The notes below the pieces were generated by a model, which searched no databases, was not told where the DNA came from, and saw only the letters and a list, made by a program, of their open reading frames with translations. This document shows positions 33,172 to 42,129 of a DNA stretch of 64,000 nt, one piece after another. The number at the start of each line of letters is the position of its first letter. Positions within the stretch are counted from its first letter, which is position 1. Made by a program: the position numbers and the translations under genes. The stretch is from assembly GCA_043228905.1 (NCBI GenBank), contig JBHGNT010000017.1, positions 9,300,001 through 9,364,000 of the forward strand. Reading direction: 5' to 3'. Origin of the DNA: Azolla caroliniana (lineage: Eukaryota; Polypodiophyta).

Positions 33172-33560
33172 CAATATACAACCAAAATGATTTTCATATA
33201 CAACCAAAATGAGATTCATACACAACCAAAATGAGATTCATATACAACCAAAATGCGATTCAAAAATTGATTCATATTCAACCAAGATGAGATTCATATA
33301 CAACCAAAATGAGATTCAAAAATTGATTCATATTCAACCAAGATGAGATTCATATACAACCAAAATGATTTACATTGAGTCATCTACAACCAAAATGATT
33401 TACATTGAGTCATCTACAACCAAAATGATTTACATTGAGTCATCTACAACCAAAATGATTTACATTGAGTCATCTACAACCAAAATGATTTACATTGAGT
33501 CATCTACAACCAAAATGAGATTCATATACAACCAAAAAGATTTACATTGAGTCATATACA
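33172..33560. repeat. 30-bp and ~50-bp minisatellites (ACAACCAAAATGA) inside the MULE
   Basis: Five exact copies of a 30-bp unit containing GATTTACATTGAGTCATC lie at 33363-33512. They are preceded by a longer, diverged repeat with AACCAAAATGAGATTCATA. The 30-bp phase makes a spurious open frame (M-I-Y-I-E-S-S-T-T-K repeats), which I do not call a gene. Confidence 0.85.
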
Positions 33561-33585
33561 ACCATTGCAAAATGACTCCACGTAG

Positions 33586-35230
33586 TCATATGCCCAAAGT
33601 CCTTCGTGCCCATTTTGCCATGATTTTCCGAAGGAGCTCCACGTCTTCGAATCCAAACCATTGCTCCTTACCCTACAATTGAAGATGCCATCAACAAAAA
33701 CAAAAACAAATGCTCAAATTCAAATCTCATAAATACTTACAAATTGATCGGACTCAAATCCTTGAATCAACTCCTCGACCAACATGCGAATAGTTTGCAT
33801 CACGTAATACCCACAATCGGTCCCATTAGGTTGGGTTGGGTTATCATCCATGTGGATGCCATCTCCCCTACTGTGATCAACGAACATAGTTGTATCTCCG
33901 ACAAGAAGACCGCTACATCCAGTCGTCGGCATGCCACCTGATACCTGTTTATTAGGCTAGATTAGTAACTACTAAACAAACATGATGTTAACTATTGATA
34001 TCATGCCCCCAGCATAACAACATACCTGGTGAACTTATTTCTTGCAGAGTTATCCCATGTTTTCGAGATTGTCCCTGGACCAACAAAGACAATCCCAATG
34101 TTTGCATCCTCATCTGTGTCAGATGATGTAATGAACTCCGAATTACATGGGTCCACTTCTTTCCTGCGGATTTGGATTTTCGGCCTCCTTGCTTGTTGCA
34201 TTGTCGATTCTGACAGTTGGTCTTGACCACCATCGATCTCGACATGTGCCTCATCCTTTGGTATGGGAATTCCATGACTCTTACACTACAATTCATACAT
34301 AAGATTCACACATAATCATAAGTTTTAAACTCACATAAGATGCACACAAAATCATAAACCATACTTACATAATCTTTAGACGCATCCGCAATCTTCAACC
34401 TCACTTTTGCCATCCTATGCTCCTTTCCCTCGTCATACCTGGCCATTTGTTGGCTAACGAATTGAGCAATGAAATCAGCCTCCTTGCATGTTCGAAGTGA
34501 GTCCGGAGTGGCTTTGAAGATTTTTATTGCTCTTGTCCTCAACTTCCTCATGTGTGATTGGCGTGATCTATTATACTTGAGCTCCGGATCCAAAAAACGA
34601 TTTATTGATCGTTGTCTTTCGTATTCGCTGAAGAATGATGTGGCTGTACTCCTCATGGAGGTCGATTGCTCTTCTTCGTCTATCTTTAGCCCCCGAGGCA
34701 GTATTACATGGATGCCATGTGCCTTCTGTAAATGGGCCTCCATGTCCGCTTTTTTTCGAAACCATCTCCCCTCTTTTCTACACGAATCTCCCACAATACA
34801 GGTGCGACATTTGATACCTGTTGAGTCTCTTCCACACTTGAAGAGGGACATAGGGTCCACTACAACAATGGTGTCACATTTGCATTAGAAAAACCCAAAA
34901 TATGCTTACATCAATAATGATTATAAGAATGGACATAAACTCACCATTTACTTTGATATCTTCAACACCTGGACCCACGTCATGCATGGGGTTCGTATCC
35001 ATGCTCGAGTCTTGAGTAATGATGTTTTCAGCCTCCGTATCATTGGATTTGGGGCACCTAACACCCTTTCTTACATAAACCCTAAACCAACATTCAAGTT
35101 AGCACACAAACATTATTATTTATACACAATATAAAGTAGAGAAATGATTCATGCCATACCTCCCTTCATAGGGTATTGTTTCACCCCAATCTGCATCAAA
35201 GTCTATGAAGATCTTGGACCGACTAGCCAT
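33586..35230 (-). pseudogene. MULE-carried gene: zinc finger plus Ulp1-type protease end
   Basis: Exons inferred: 35230-35160 (start MASRSKIFIDFDADWGE), 35081-34945, 34859-34369, 34285-34026, then 33949-33741 and 33672-33586. The third exon has CRTCIVGDSC and HLQKAHGIH, a plausible zinc-binding set. The fifth has NPTQPNGTDCGYYVMQTIRM, the Gln and Cys signature of Ulp1/C48 cysteine proteases. The His and Asp of the catalytic triad were not found, and the phase does not fit at the 34026/33949 junction, so a middle segment is probably deleted. Ulp1-like proteases carried by MULEs are known as KAONASHI in seed plants. The function of the zinc-finger part is unknown. Confidence 0.65.
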
Positions 35231-35399
35231 CTGTACAAAACATTTTTAGAAAGGCATTCATTACATTACTATTATTTAGGGAGAAAAAACGCAAAGAATG
35301 TATACAAGATTTTAGATTTGACATTCAAATGTGGGCATAAAAAAGAGCCCAATAATGCATGAATCACATGGGCAAATTCAAGCATTCAAATGTTGGCAT

Positions 35400-36415
35400 T
35401 TAAATGACATTCAAATGTTGGCAAAATCAAAATCATACATGTATTCAATCATACACAGCCCATGGGAGATCTTAAATGCACACATACATGTATTAAATCA
35501 CAGCCTATAGAAGATCTTAAATACACACAAACATGTATTCAATCATACACATGCACACACATTCGCAGCCCATGGAAGATCTAAAATACACAAATACATG
35601 TATTCAATCATACACATGTATACACACACATTCCCAAATAAATGTATTCATCATACAACAAACACACACATTCACAGCCCAAAGAAGATCTTAAATACAC
35701 ACATACATGTATTCAACCATCACACACAGAAATGTATTCAATCATACACACACAGAAATGTATTCAATCATACACACACAGAAATGTATTCAATCATACA
35801 CATGTATACACACACATTCCCAAATAAATGTATTCAATCATACAACAAACACACACATTCACAGCCCAAAGAAGATCTTAAATACACACATACATGTATT
35901 CAACCATCACACACACAAATGTATTCAATCATACACACACAGAAATGTATTCAATCATACACATGTATACACACACATTCCCAAATAAATGTATTCAATC
36001 ATACAACAAACACACACATTCACAGCCCAAAGAAGATCTTAAATACACACATACATGTATTCAACCATCACACACACAAATGTATTCAATCATACACACA
36101 TACATGTATTCAATCATACACACACAGAAATGTATTCAATCATACACATGTATACACGCACATTCCCAAATAAATGTATTCAATCATACAACAAACACAC
36201 ACATTCACAGCCCAAAGAAGATCTTAAATACACACATACATGTAACCCTAAACCCATCACACACACAAATGTATTCAATCATACACACACAGAAATGTAT
36301 TCAATCATACACACACATACATGTATTTAATCATACACATACACACACAAATGTATTGAATCATACACACATACATGTATTTAATCATACACACATTTAT
36401 GGTACCTATTAGAAG
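35400..36415. repeat. Higher-order satellite-like repeat inside the MULE
   Basis: Units of about 130-190 bp, built from AATGTATTCAATCATACA, ACACACACATTCACAGCC, CAAAGAAGATCTTAAATAC and ACACACATACATGT, are repeated with variable numbers of the internal AATGTATTCAATCATACACA element. At least four large units are visible. The long His/Thr/Tyr-rich open frames on the plus strand are products of the repeat phase. Confidence 0.9.
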
Positions 36416-36649
36416 CAACCCTAAACCTAATAGAAAGAATATGATACCTAATAAAAACCAAAACCTAATAGAAGGAATATGATGCCTACCTCTGGACTGC
36501 AGGTGCTCGCAGTGCCTCACCGGAGATGTTTGCAACGAGTGCTCGCAGATAGGTGGTGCGCCTCGCTCAAGAACCCTAAACCCTCAAACCCACGAATGAC
36601 AGAAAATGACAGAAAATGACAGAAAATGGGTTTTTATACTTCCTTGAAC

Positions 36650-36860
36650 ATGAATGAGAAGGGCTCCCTTTTGACAAAATGGAGCCATTCTTTAATGAGT
36701 CGGGCTCCAAGGGAGCCCTTCTTTAATGAGTCGGGCTCCATTTTGCCTGAATGGGTTTTTATACTTCCCTGAACATGAATGAGAAGGGCTCCCTTTCACA
36801 AAGTGGAGCCCTTCTTTAATGAGTCGGGCTCCATTTTGTATGAGCCGGGCTCCCTTTTTA
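36650..36860 (-). repeat. Subterminal repeats of the MULE, right
   Basis: Inverted copies (GAGTCGGGCTCC and AAGGGAGCCCTTC) of the left subterminal motif, within two near-identical ~120-bp blocks each starting GGGTTTTTATACTTCC. Confidence 0.8.
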
Positions 36861-36889
36861 CGTGGCGCGCTTTTTCGCGCCTATTCCAC

Positions 36890-37003
36890 ATCCATCTTGG
36901 ACGGTGGAGATCGAACGCGCCATCAGCGGTGCGACCTGCACCGTCCCTCTCCGCGATTCCCTCACTTGGCCTCTTTAATATTTGGTAGTAGTTAGACACC
37001 ACG
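36890..37003 (-). repeat. MULE terminal inverted repeat, right
   Basis: Reverse complement of 31229-31342 with about nine mismatches. Confidence 0.9.
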
Positions 37004-37012
37004 ATATGTATT
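37004..37012. repeat. MULE target-site duplication, right (ATATGTATT)
   Basis: Identical to 31220-31228. Confidence 0.7.
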
Positions 37013-38233
37013 ATGTAATGTATGTATGTACTATGTATGTAGGTAAGAGTATAGTAGTTAAGTGTCTGTCGCAAATCAATAATAAATATGTATGTATTGT
37101 ATCAGTATTTATATAGCCTACTACAATCATCGGTTTTGGCTTCTTCTTTTGGGCAAAGCAAGCTCTTCTCCAAACCCTCTTTGCCTTTGCCTTTCACCAT
37201 TGCATTTGCAATGTAATATGTATAATGGGTAAGAGTGAGAGAGTGTCTACTTGCAACGAATTAATAAAGAGGCTTGCTCTGCTTGCGAACGGTGTGCATG
37301 GGAGCACAATTCGATAATCCCATGACATCTGTACCATCATATCATTATCCACAAAAAGCGCACGCCCATAACTAATGGGGTTCTGTCCAACAGCCTCTGT
37401 CACGTCAAACTTGGCTCCTTCCCTACGTCTATCACTCTAACTTAGCTCTTCCCTTGCGTTTGTCACGTCTAACCCGGCCCAAAGTTGCTAACCTGACTGA
37501 CTTTTTTCTAACCCAATTAATGTAGCGCAAGGTTGTAACCTGACTACCTTGCATCTAACCCAATTGAAATTTCTTAGTGTGAAACTGTTTTTAGAATTCA
37601 AGCCATTGGACACTAAAAGAATATAAGGTATGGAGATTCACATTTGGAGGACAAGGACATGAACTAACATCTCGTGGATAAGTCCAAATAAAAGCAATAA
37701 AGATGGAGAAAAGTTAAAAAGAGAAAAAGCAGACCACCAAAACGCAGTCAGAAACAAATGCTCATAACTCTCTCGTTTGACACCCAAATATCACGTGTAA
37801 ATATGGGTTAGAAAGCTTATGATGAGAGCTATCCATAGCGTTTTAAAACTCTAAATTTGGAGCATGGATGAGGGAGATATGACGATTAGAAGATCATTGT
37901 GTCATAGCTAAGAATAGGAGATGGAAAAGCTCTAAAAAAAGCGTGGAAAAGAAAGCAAGCGAAACTTATCTACTAGAGGAGAACTTCATATAAAGCAAGA
38001 AGAGTGAGGTGGTGAGGAGAGCTTTTTTCTTGTGGTGTTTTTCTTGCCTATTCATGTAGTGCGTTTTTCTAGTGATCAATTCATCCTTGTAGGCTTGAGT
38101 TTATGTATCTTCTTTCTCTTGTTTCTATGATCATCACTCCTTATTAATATATCTTTGTAGATTTGGGTTTCTATATCTTCCTTCTCTCTCTTTTCTATCA
38201 TCATATCTCTTTTCACTTAGGAGACTAGAAATT
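37013..38233. other. Former DLD upstream region, no gene seen
   Basis: If the MULE insertion is read correctly, this stretch was next to the DLD 5' end before the insertion and would hold its original promoter. A motif pair, AATGTATGTATG followed by GGTAAGAG and a GTGTCT-Y-GCAA segment, occurs at 37018-37075 and again, diverged, near 37208-37260. A 69-codon minus frame at 37403-37194 is open but unrecognised. The right half (37560-38100) looks like a low-copy non-coding sequence or an unrecognised repeat. Confidence 0.4.
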
Positions 38234-38752
38234 GCAAAGATTTGGACGGAGACACAGCGCATAGAGTATGGACCGGCAAAGATGTGTCTTACCGGCACTT
38301 GAAGGTGTTCGGTTGTCTTGCCTATGTACATGTAGCAAGGACCAAGAGAGAAAAATTGGATCCAAAGTCCCAGCCATGCATATTCCTTGGGTACAGCGAT
38401 GATGAGTTCGACTACTAAGTGTAGGACTTGGTCGACAAGAAGGTCTTCCGGAGTCGAGACATAGTCTTCATGGAAGACAAAACCATTGCCAACAAGGAGT
38501 CGGAGAAGCAAATAGTGGACTCCAGGTCGACCGACAGAAATCGGTTGGAAGATGCTATGACACATCCTGTTGGAAGCCGGATGTCAACCGAAGACCATGA
38601 TGAATTAGACAGATTCGAATAAAGAACCAAATTAACCAAAGAAGAAGAATCGGACACCGGAACCAAACAAGACCCCGAATCAGATTCAGATGAAGAACAT
38701 ATGGAGGAGTTGGTCGTCGAAGACCAAGGATGAAGATACCCTCTAAGAGAGA
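38234..38752 (+). pseudogene. Ty1/copia integrase C-terminal fragment
   Basis: Encodes SYRHLKVFGCLAYVHVARTK and PCIFLGYSDDEFDY, the standard end of copia integrase, then KKVFRSRDIVFMEDKTIANK and an acidic linker (E-E-S-D-T, D-S-D-E-E-H). Interrupted by stops near 38416 and 38620. The expected reverse transcriptase is absent and LTR sequence follows directly. Confidence 0.75.
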
Positions 38753-39179
38753 TGTTGAGCGAGCAAGCTCAACCAGATCCGGATCGGTATCCGAATGGTA
38801 TCCGGAAACAATCGGCCAGATCGGGGAGACAGATTGAAGAGCCGGATTCGAGTGCAAACCGGAAGCCTAATAGTAGCCTAGACTACTGGGTAATCATTGT
38901 CTCATAGTTAGTGTCAGTCGCTCGTGTGAGCATTGAAGTACATAGTACTTTTGCCAGTCCTTTTGAGGACTTGTATAAATAGTGATGTTTAGCACATTGT
39001 ATGTACAAAGTCTACAGAGTGTTTTTATTTTTTTGAATCTACGTTTACATTATGCTCTCTCTGTCTCTCCCATGTATACTCTCTGTGTATTAAGCTTCTC
39101 CATTAAACCTTCATCTTATTCTCTGTTGATATCCGGCTGAGCCGGTTCTGTCTAACGCTTCCGCACGTTAACATTCACA
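38753..39179 (+). repeat. copia-1 5' LTR
   Basis: Starts TGTTGAGCGAGCAAGCTCAA, very like the copia-2 LTR start (TGTTGAGAAGCAAGCTCAAC), and ends GTTAACATTCACA just before a primer binding site. A TATA box (TATAAATA) lies at about 38975. The exact 3' border may be 39173 or 39179. Confidence 0.75.
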
Positions 39180-39191
39180 TGGTATCAGAGC
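39180..39191 (+). promoter_or_regulatory. copia-1 primer binding site (initiator-Met tRNA)
   Basis: TGGTATCAGAGC is complementary to the 3' end of plant initiator methionine tRNA and is the usual copia primer site. It follows the LTR end directly. Confidence 0.85.
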
Positions 39192-39273
39192 GTGAGGGTT
39201 GAGAACCTCTACAACTGACACTTGCTTTTGTAGACGAACCCTAGAACCTGGTAACAACAGACAAAAAGAAGAT

Positions 39274-40535
39274 ATGCACAGAGGAATGGCAAGTTCACTT
39301 CCAACAGAGAAGCTTGATCGGAGCAACTACGCGTCCTGGTCATATAAGATGCACCAGTACCTGGTGGGGCATGGACATTGGAGCTTCGTGGAAGGAAGAA
39401 ACGAGGTAGCGTCGGAGCCGGCACACGAGGACTTCCCGGTATGGGAGCAAGGAGTCAGCTGAGTATTTTACTGCCTCACGTCTTGTGTGCATGACCAGAT
39501 GCTCGGCTACAGAAAGGATGCAAAAACGCCGAAGGAGGCCTAGGGAAATCTGAGGAAGATTTTCGCCACGAGTACCACAACCCGTAAGTTGCAGCTCCGG
39601 CAAGAGCTGAACAATATCCGGCAAAGAGATATGTCGGTTATGGATTACACCACCAAGATAAGGGAGATTTGTGATGCACTCGGGTTCATCAACGTGACGG
39701 TGGATGAAGACGAGATGGTACAAATCTGTCTTGGTGGTCTAGCGCAAAGGTATGGGCCAATCCGGACAACGATCTGCACCCGAGAGAAGCCATCGTCCTT
39801 CTTCAACTTACAATCAATGTTGATGGTTGAAGAAAACCACGCGACCAGGTCGAGGACCACTTAATCGGACAACCGGATGTTGTACACAAAGTCAGATCGG
39901 CCCCGTGGACGTGGAGGACAAGGTGGGTCGGCACGCAATGGAGGCGGCCCGCAAGAGTAGAACCGAAGGCACAGAGGTAGTGCCGACAGTAGTTTTGGAC
40001 CCTCCACAAGCAGGGGGAGTCAAAGCGGCGCTGGAAGCCGGCAAGGAAAAGCCGACACGGAATGTTGGTACTATGGAAAAAAGGACCACAAGGAAAGCGT
40101 GTGCTAGAGGAAGCGCGTCAATTCAGAAAACTCCAGATCCGGCAAAACCAACAAAGCTTGCACTACGTAGAAGGATCGGAAGGATCCAAAATCGGGAAGA
40201 CCGGGAAAGGGCCAACCTTTGTGATGAGACAGAAGGCAGACCCGATGAAAAAGACTACTTCCAAATCAGAAGAAATATGGTACGTTGTTTCCGGAGCATC
40301 CAACCACATGACGAGTCATGAAGAGTGGTTCTCGATTTTGGAGAAACCGAAACAACCGGGGATTGTCGAAACCGGAGACGACACCCCACACCCGATTGTG
40401 CATGTCGGAGAAGTCCCTTTGAGCTATGTCGGATAGAGGGGGAAGTTGATGAATGTATTACATGTTCCAACTATCACAAAGAACCTGGTATCGGTTGGAC
40501 AAATCATCGACCATGGAATGTAGGTGCAGTTTACG
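39274..40535 (+). pseudogene. copia-1 gag and protease start, degraded
   Basis: Begins MHRGMASSLPTEKLDRSNYA and continues ASWSYKMHQYLVGHGHW, the Gag start typical of this copia group (copia-2 has PAWKFRMTNFLMGKGYW at the same place). Stops occur at 39462 and 39543, and frames change near 39860. The zinc knuckle is degraded. The protease start is YVVSGASNHMT, where the catalytic Asp of DSGA is Val. It ends GQIIDHGM*V just before the copia-2 insertion, with TAG where copia-2 has Gln. Confidence 0.8.
40531..40535. repeat. copia-2 target-site duplication, left (TTACG)
   Basis: Identical to 45970-45974 immediately after the 3' LTR. Confidence 0.9.
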
Positions 40536-41000
40536 TGTTGAGAAGCAAGCTCAACATGGTATGTGATGCTTATGAGAAATAAGCTATAGTAGCTATTTAG
40601 CTACTAGTGAACAAAAAGGTAAAACAACTATTTAGCTAGTGACAGCTAATTAGCTAGTGAACAGCTATTTAGCGACTGACAGCTAATTAGCTACTGGCAG
40701 CTAATTAGCTGCATGTGTAATAACTTATGACTTAGGTAAAAATAAGTGTGAGTGAATAGTAAGTAGTAGTAAGAAAAAACAGAGAACAGTGAGTAGAGAA
40801 CTCTGAGAGAGTGAGAGACCAGAAGACTGACGAGAGCAAGTTGAGCTCTACATGTAATAGAAGAAAACCATTTTGCTACTACAGAGGTAAGTCCCCTTTC
40901 CTTTCTCTGTCTGTTTAGAGCACGCTAACGATCCAGCACACTACGATCCGCCGCGCATACAAAAGAAGAGCCCGAGTGCCTTCTTCACGTTTTCTTAACA
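40536..41000 (+). repeat. copia-2 5' LTR
   Basis: 465 bp, TGTTGAGAAG ... CTTAACA. The first half contains repeated AGCTAWTTAGCTA-type decamers (40590-40710). An almost identical copy is at 45505-45969. Confidence 0.95.
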
Positions 41001-41012
41001 TGGTATCAGAGC
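41001..41012 (+). promoter_or_regulatory. copia-2 primer binding site (initiator-Met tRNA)
   Basis: TGGTATCAGAGC directly abuts the 5' LTR. Confidence 0.9.
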
Positions 41013-41139
41013 AGAGTTGCTCATAAAGAAGAGTACAAAAGTGCATAGATCTGAGAAAGGTATTTCTCTGTTTGCTGATCTGAATCAGAAAGTTACTTGT
41101 TGAAGTAATTGTAACAGAAAACCTAGTTTGGAAGAGATA

Positions 41140-42129
41140 ATGGCTGCAGAGAATGCGGGCCAAATAGTTACAGAGAAACTAGATAAAAACAATTTCCCGG
41201 CGTGGAAATTTAGAATGACAAATTTCCTAATGGGGAAAGGATACTGGGATTACATTGAAGGAGACCTAGAAGAGGCTCCAGAGATCCCAAAAGAAAATGC
41301 CACAGCAGCACAGATTAAAGCGTTCAAAAATTGGAATCAAGGGGCAAGGAAGGTAATGCATTGGCTCTCACTTAGCATCTCAGATTCGATGCTTGGGCAC
41401 ATACAGGATGCTATGCTCCCAAAAGAAGCTTGGGACAGTTTGGTAAAACTGTTTGCAGTAAACACAAAAGCTAGAAAGCTACAGTTGAAGACTGAGCTAA
41501 ATACCTTAGAAAAAGGTAAGATGTCAATAAATGAGTATGCCCTAAAAATCAAGAGTATATGTGAATCACTTGCTTCTATCAATGTGAAGATAGAAGATGA
41601 TGACAAAGTGGAAATATGCTTAAGAGGCTTAGGACCTCAATACAAGAGTTTTAAAACTTCTATGCTCACAAGGGATAGTACCCCAAGTTTTTCAGATCTG
41701 GTCTCAATGCTTGTGGTAGAGGAAAGGAATCAAATGGATGATGCAAATAAAGGAAACTCAGAGAACGAGGGGCAAGCCCTCTATAATAATGCCGGAAGAG
41801 GCCAAGGAAGAGGCCATGGAAGATTTGGCTCAGGAAGAACCAATAATAATGGCTTTCAAGGAAGAGGACAACAAGCTCATAGAGGAGGAAACAACAACAG
41901 AGGCAGGGGGAGCAACCGAGGTAGAGGTAAGCAAACTTATGTAAATGATGATGGCTGCTGGTATTGTGGTAAACCAGGCCATACACAGGCTGAATGTTAC
42001 AAGAAACAAAATGATGAGAAAAGAGGAAAAGGACAACAGAGTAACTATGCCTCTACTAGTGAAGATTGTGAAAAGGAAGGTGTTCTTGTAGTGCAACATG
42101 AGATAGCAGCAGTGGCTGAAAGCTCATAG
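41140..42129 (+). CDS. copia-2 Gag
   Basis: 329 aa from the first ATG in frame. It has the copia Gag core (FPAWKFRMTNFLMGKGYWDY, then MSINEYALKIKSICESL and FSDLVSMLVVEERNQ), a Gly/Arg/Asn-rich basic stretch, and one zinc knuckle CWYCGKPGHTQAEC (CX2CX4HX4C) near residue 275. It packages the RNA in virus-like particles. The frame ends in TAG at 42127-42129 and then continues open, in the same frame, into the protease. In most copia elements gag and pol are one frame, so the TAG is either a point mutation or a read-through signal. Confidence 0.9.
   Translation: MAAENAGQIVTEKLDKNNFPAWKFRMTNFLMGKGYWDYIEGDLEEAPEIPKENATAAQIKAFKNWNQGARKVMHWLSLSISDSMLGHIQDAMLPKEAWDSLVKLFAVNTKARKLQLKTELNTLEKGKMSINEYALKIKSICESLASINVKIEDDDKVEICLRGLGPQYKSFKTSMLTRDSTPSFSDLVSMLVVEERNQMDDANKGNSENEGQALYNNAGRGQGRGHGRFGSGRTNNNGFQGRGQQAHRGGNNNRGRGSNRGRGKQTYVNDDGCWYCGKPGHTQAECYKKQNDEKRGKGQQSNYASTSEDCEKEGVLVVQHEIAAVAESS

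Larger units (their letters stand above)
31229..37003. mobile_element. Mutator-like element (copy B) with 114-bp TIRs and 9-bp TSD
   Basis: Inverted repeats 31229-31342 and 36890-37003 match at about 105 of 114 positions. Outside them the 9-mer ATATGTATT occurs on both sides (31220-31228 and 37004-37012), the duplication length expected of MULEs. Subterminal copies of GGAGCCCGACTCTG lie just inside the left end (31360-31500) and, inverted, inside the right end (36650-36860). Inside, on the minus strand, are a multi-exon gene with a zinc-finger and an Ulp1-type protease end (35230-33586) and a MULE transposase relic (32772-31690). The flanks are TATG-rich, which weakens the 9-mer as proof, but the long TIRs stand on their own. 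The transposase is broken, so this copy is probably non-autonomous. Confidence 0.85.

Noticed and set aside
33363-33512. Regular 30-bp repeats that could suggest a CRISPR array
   Set aside because: Copies are head-to-tail without spacers, lie inside a plant MULE, and no cas genes exist; it is a minisatellite.
34469-34888. Plus-strand 139-codon frame
   Set aside because: Antisense shadow of the zinc-finger exon of the MULE gene.
35598-36412. Long His/Thr/Tyr-rich open frames on the plus strand
   Set aside because: They exist in several frames at once and only reflect the absence of stops in the repeat unit; no gene.
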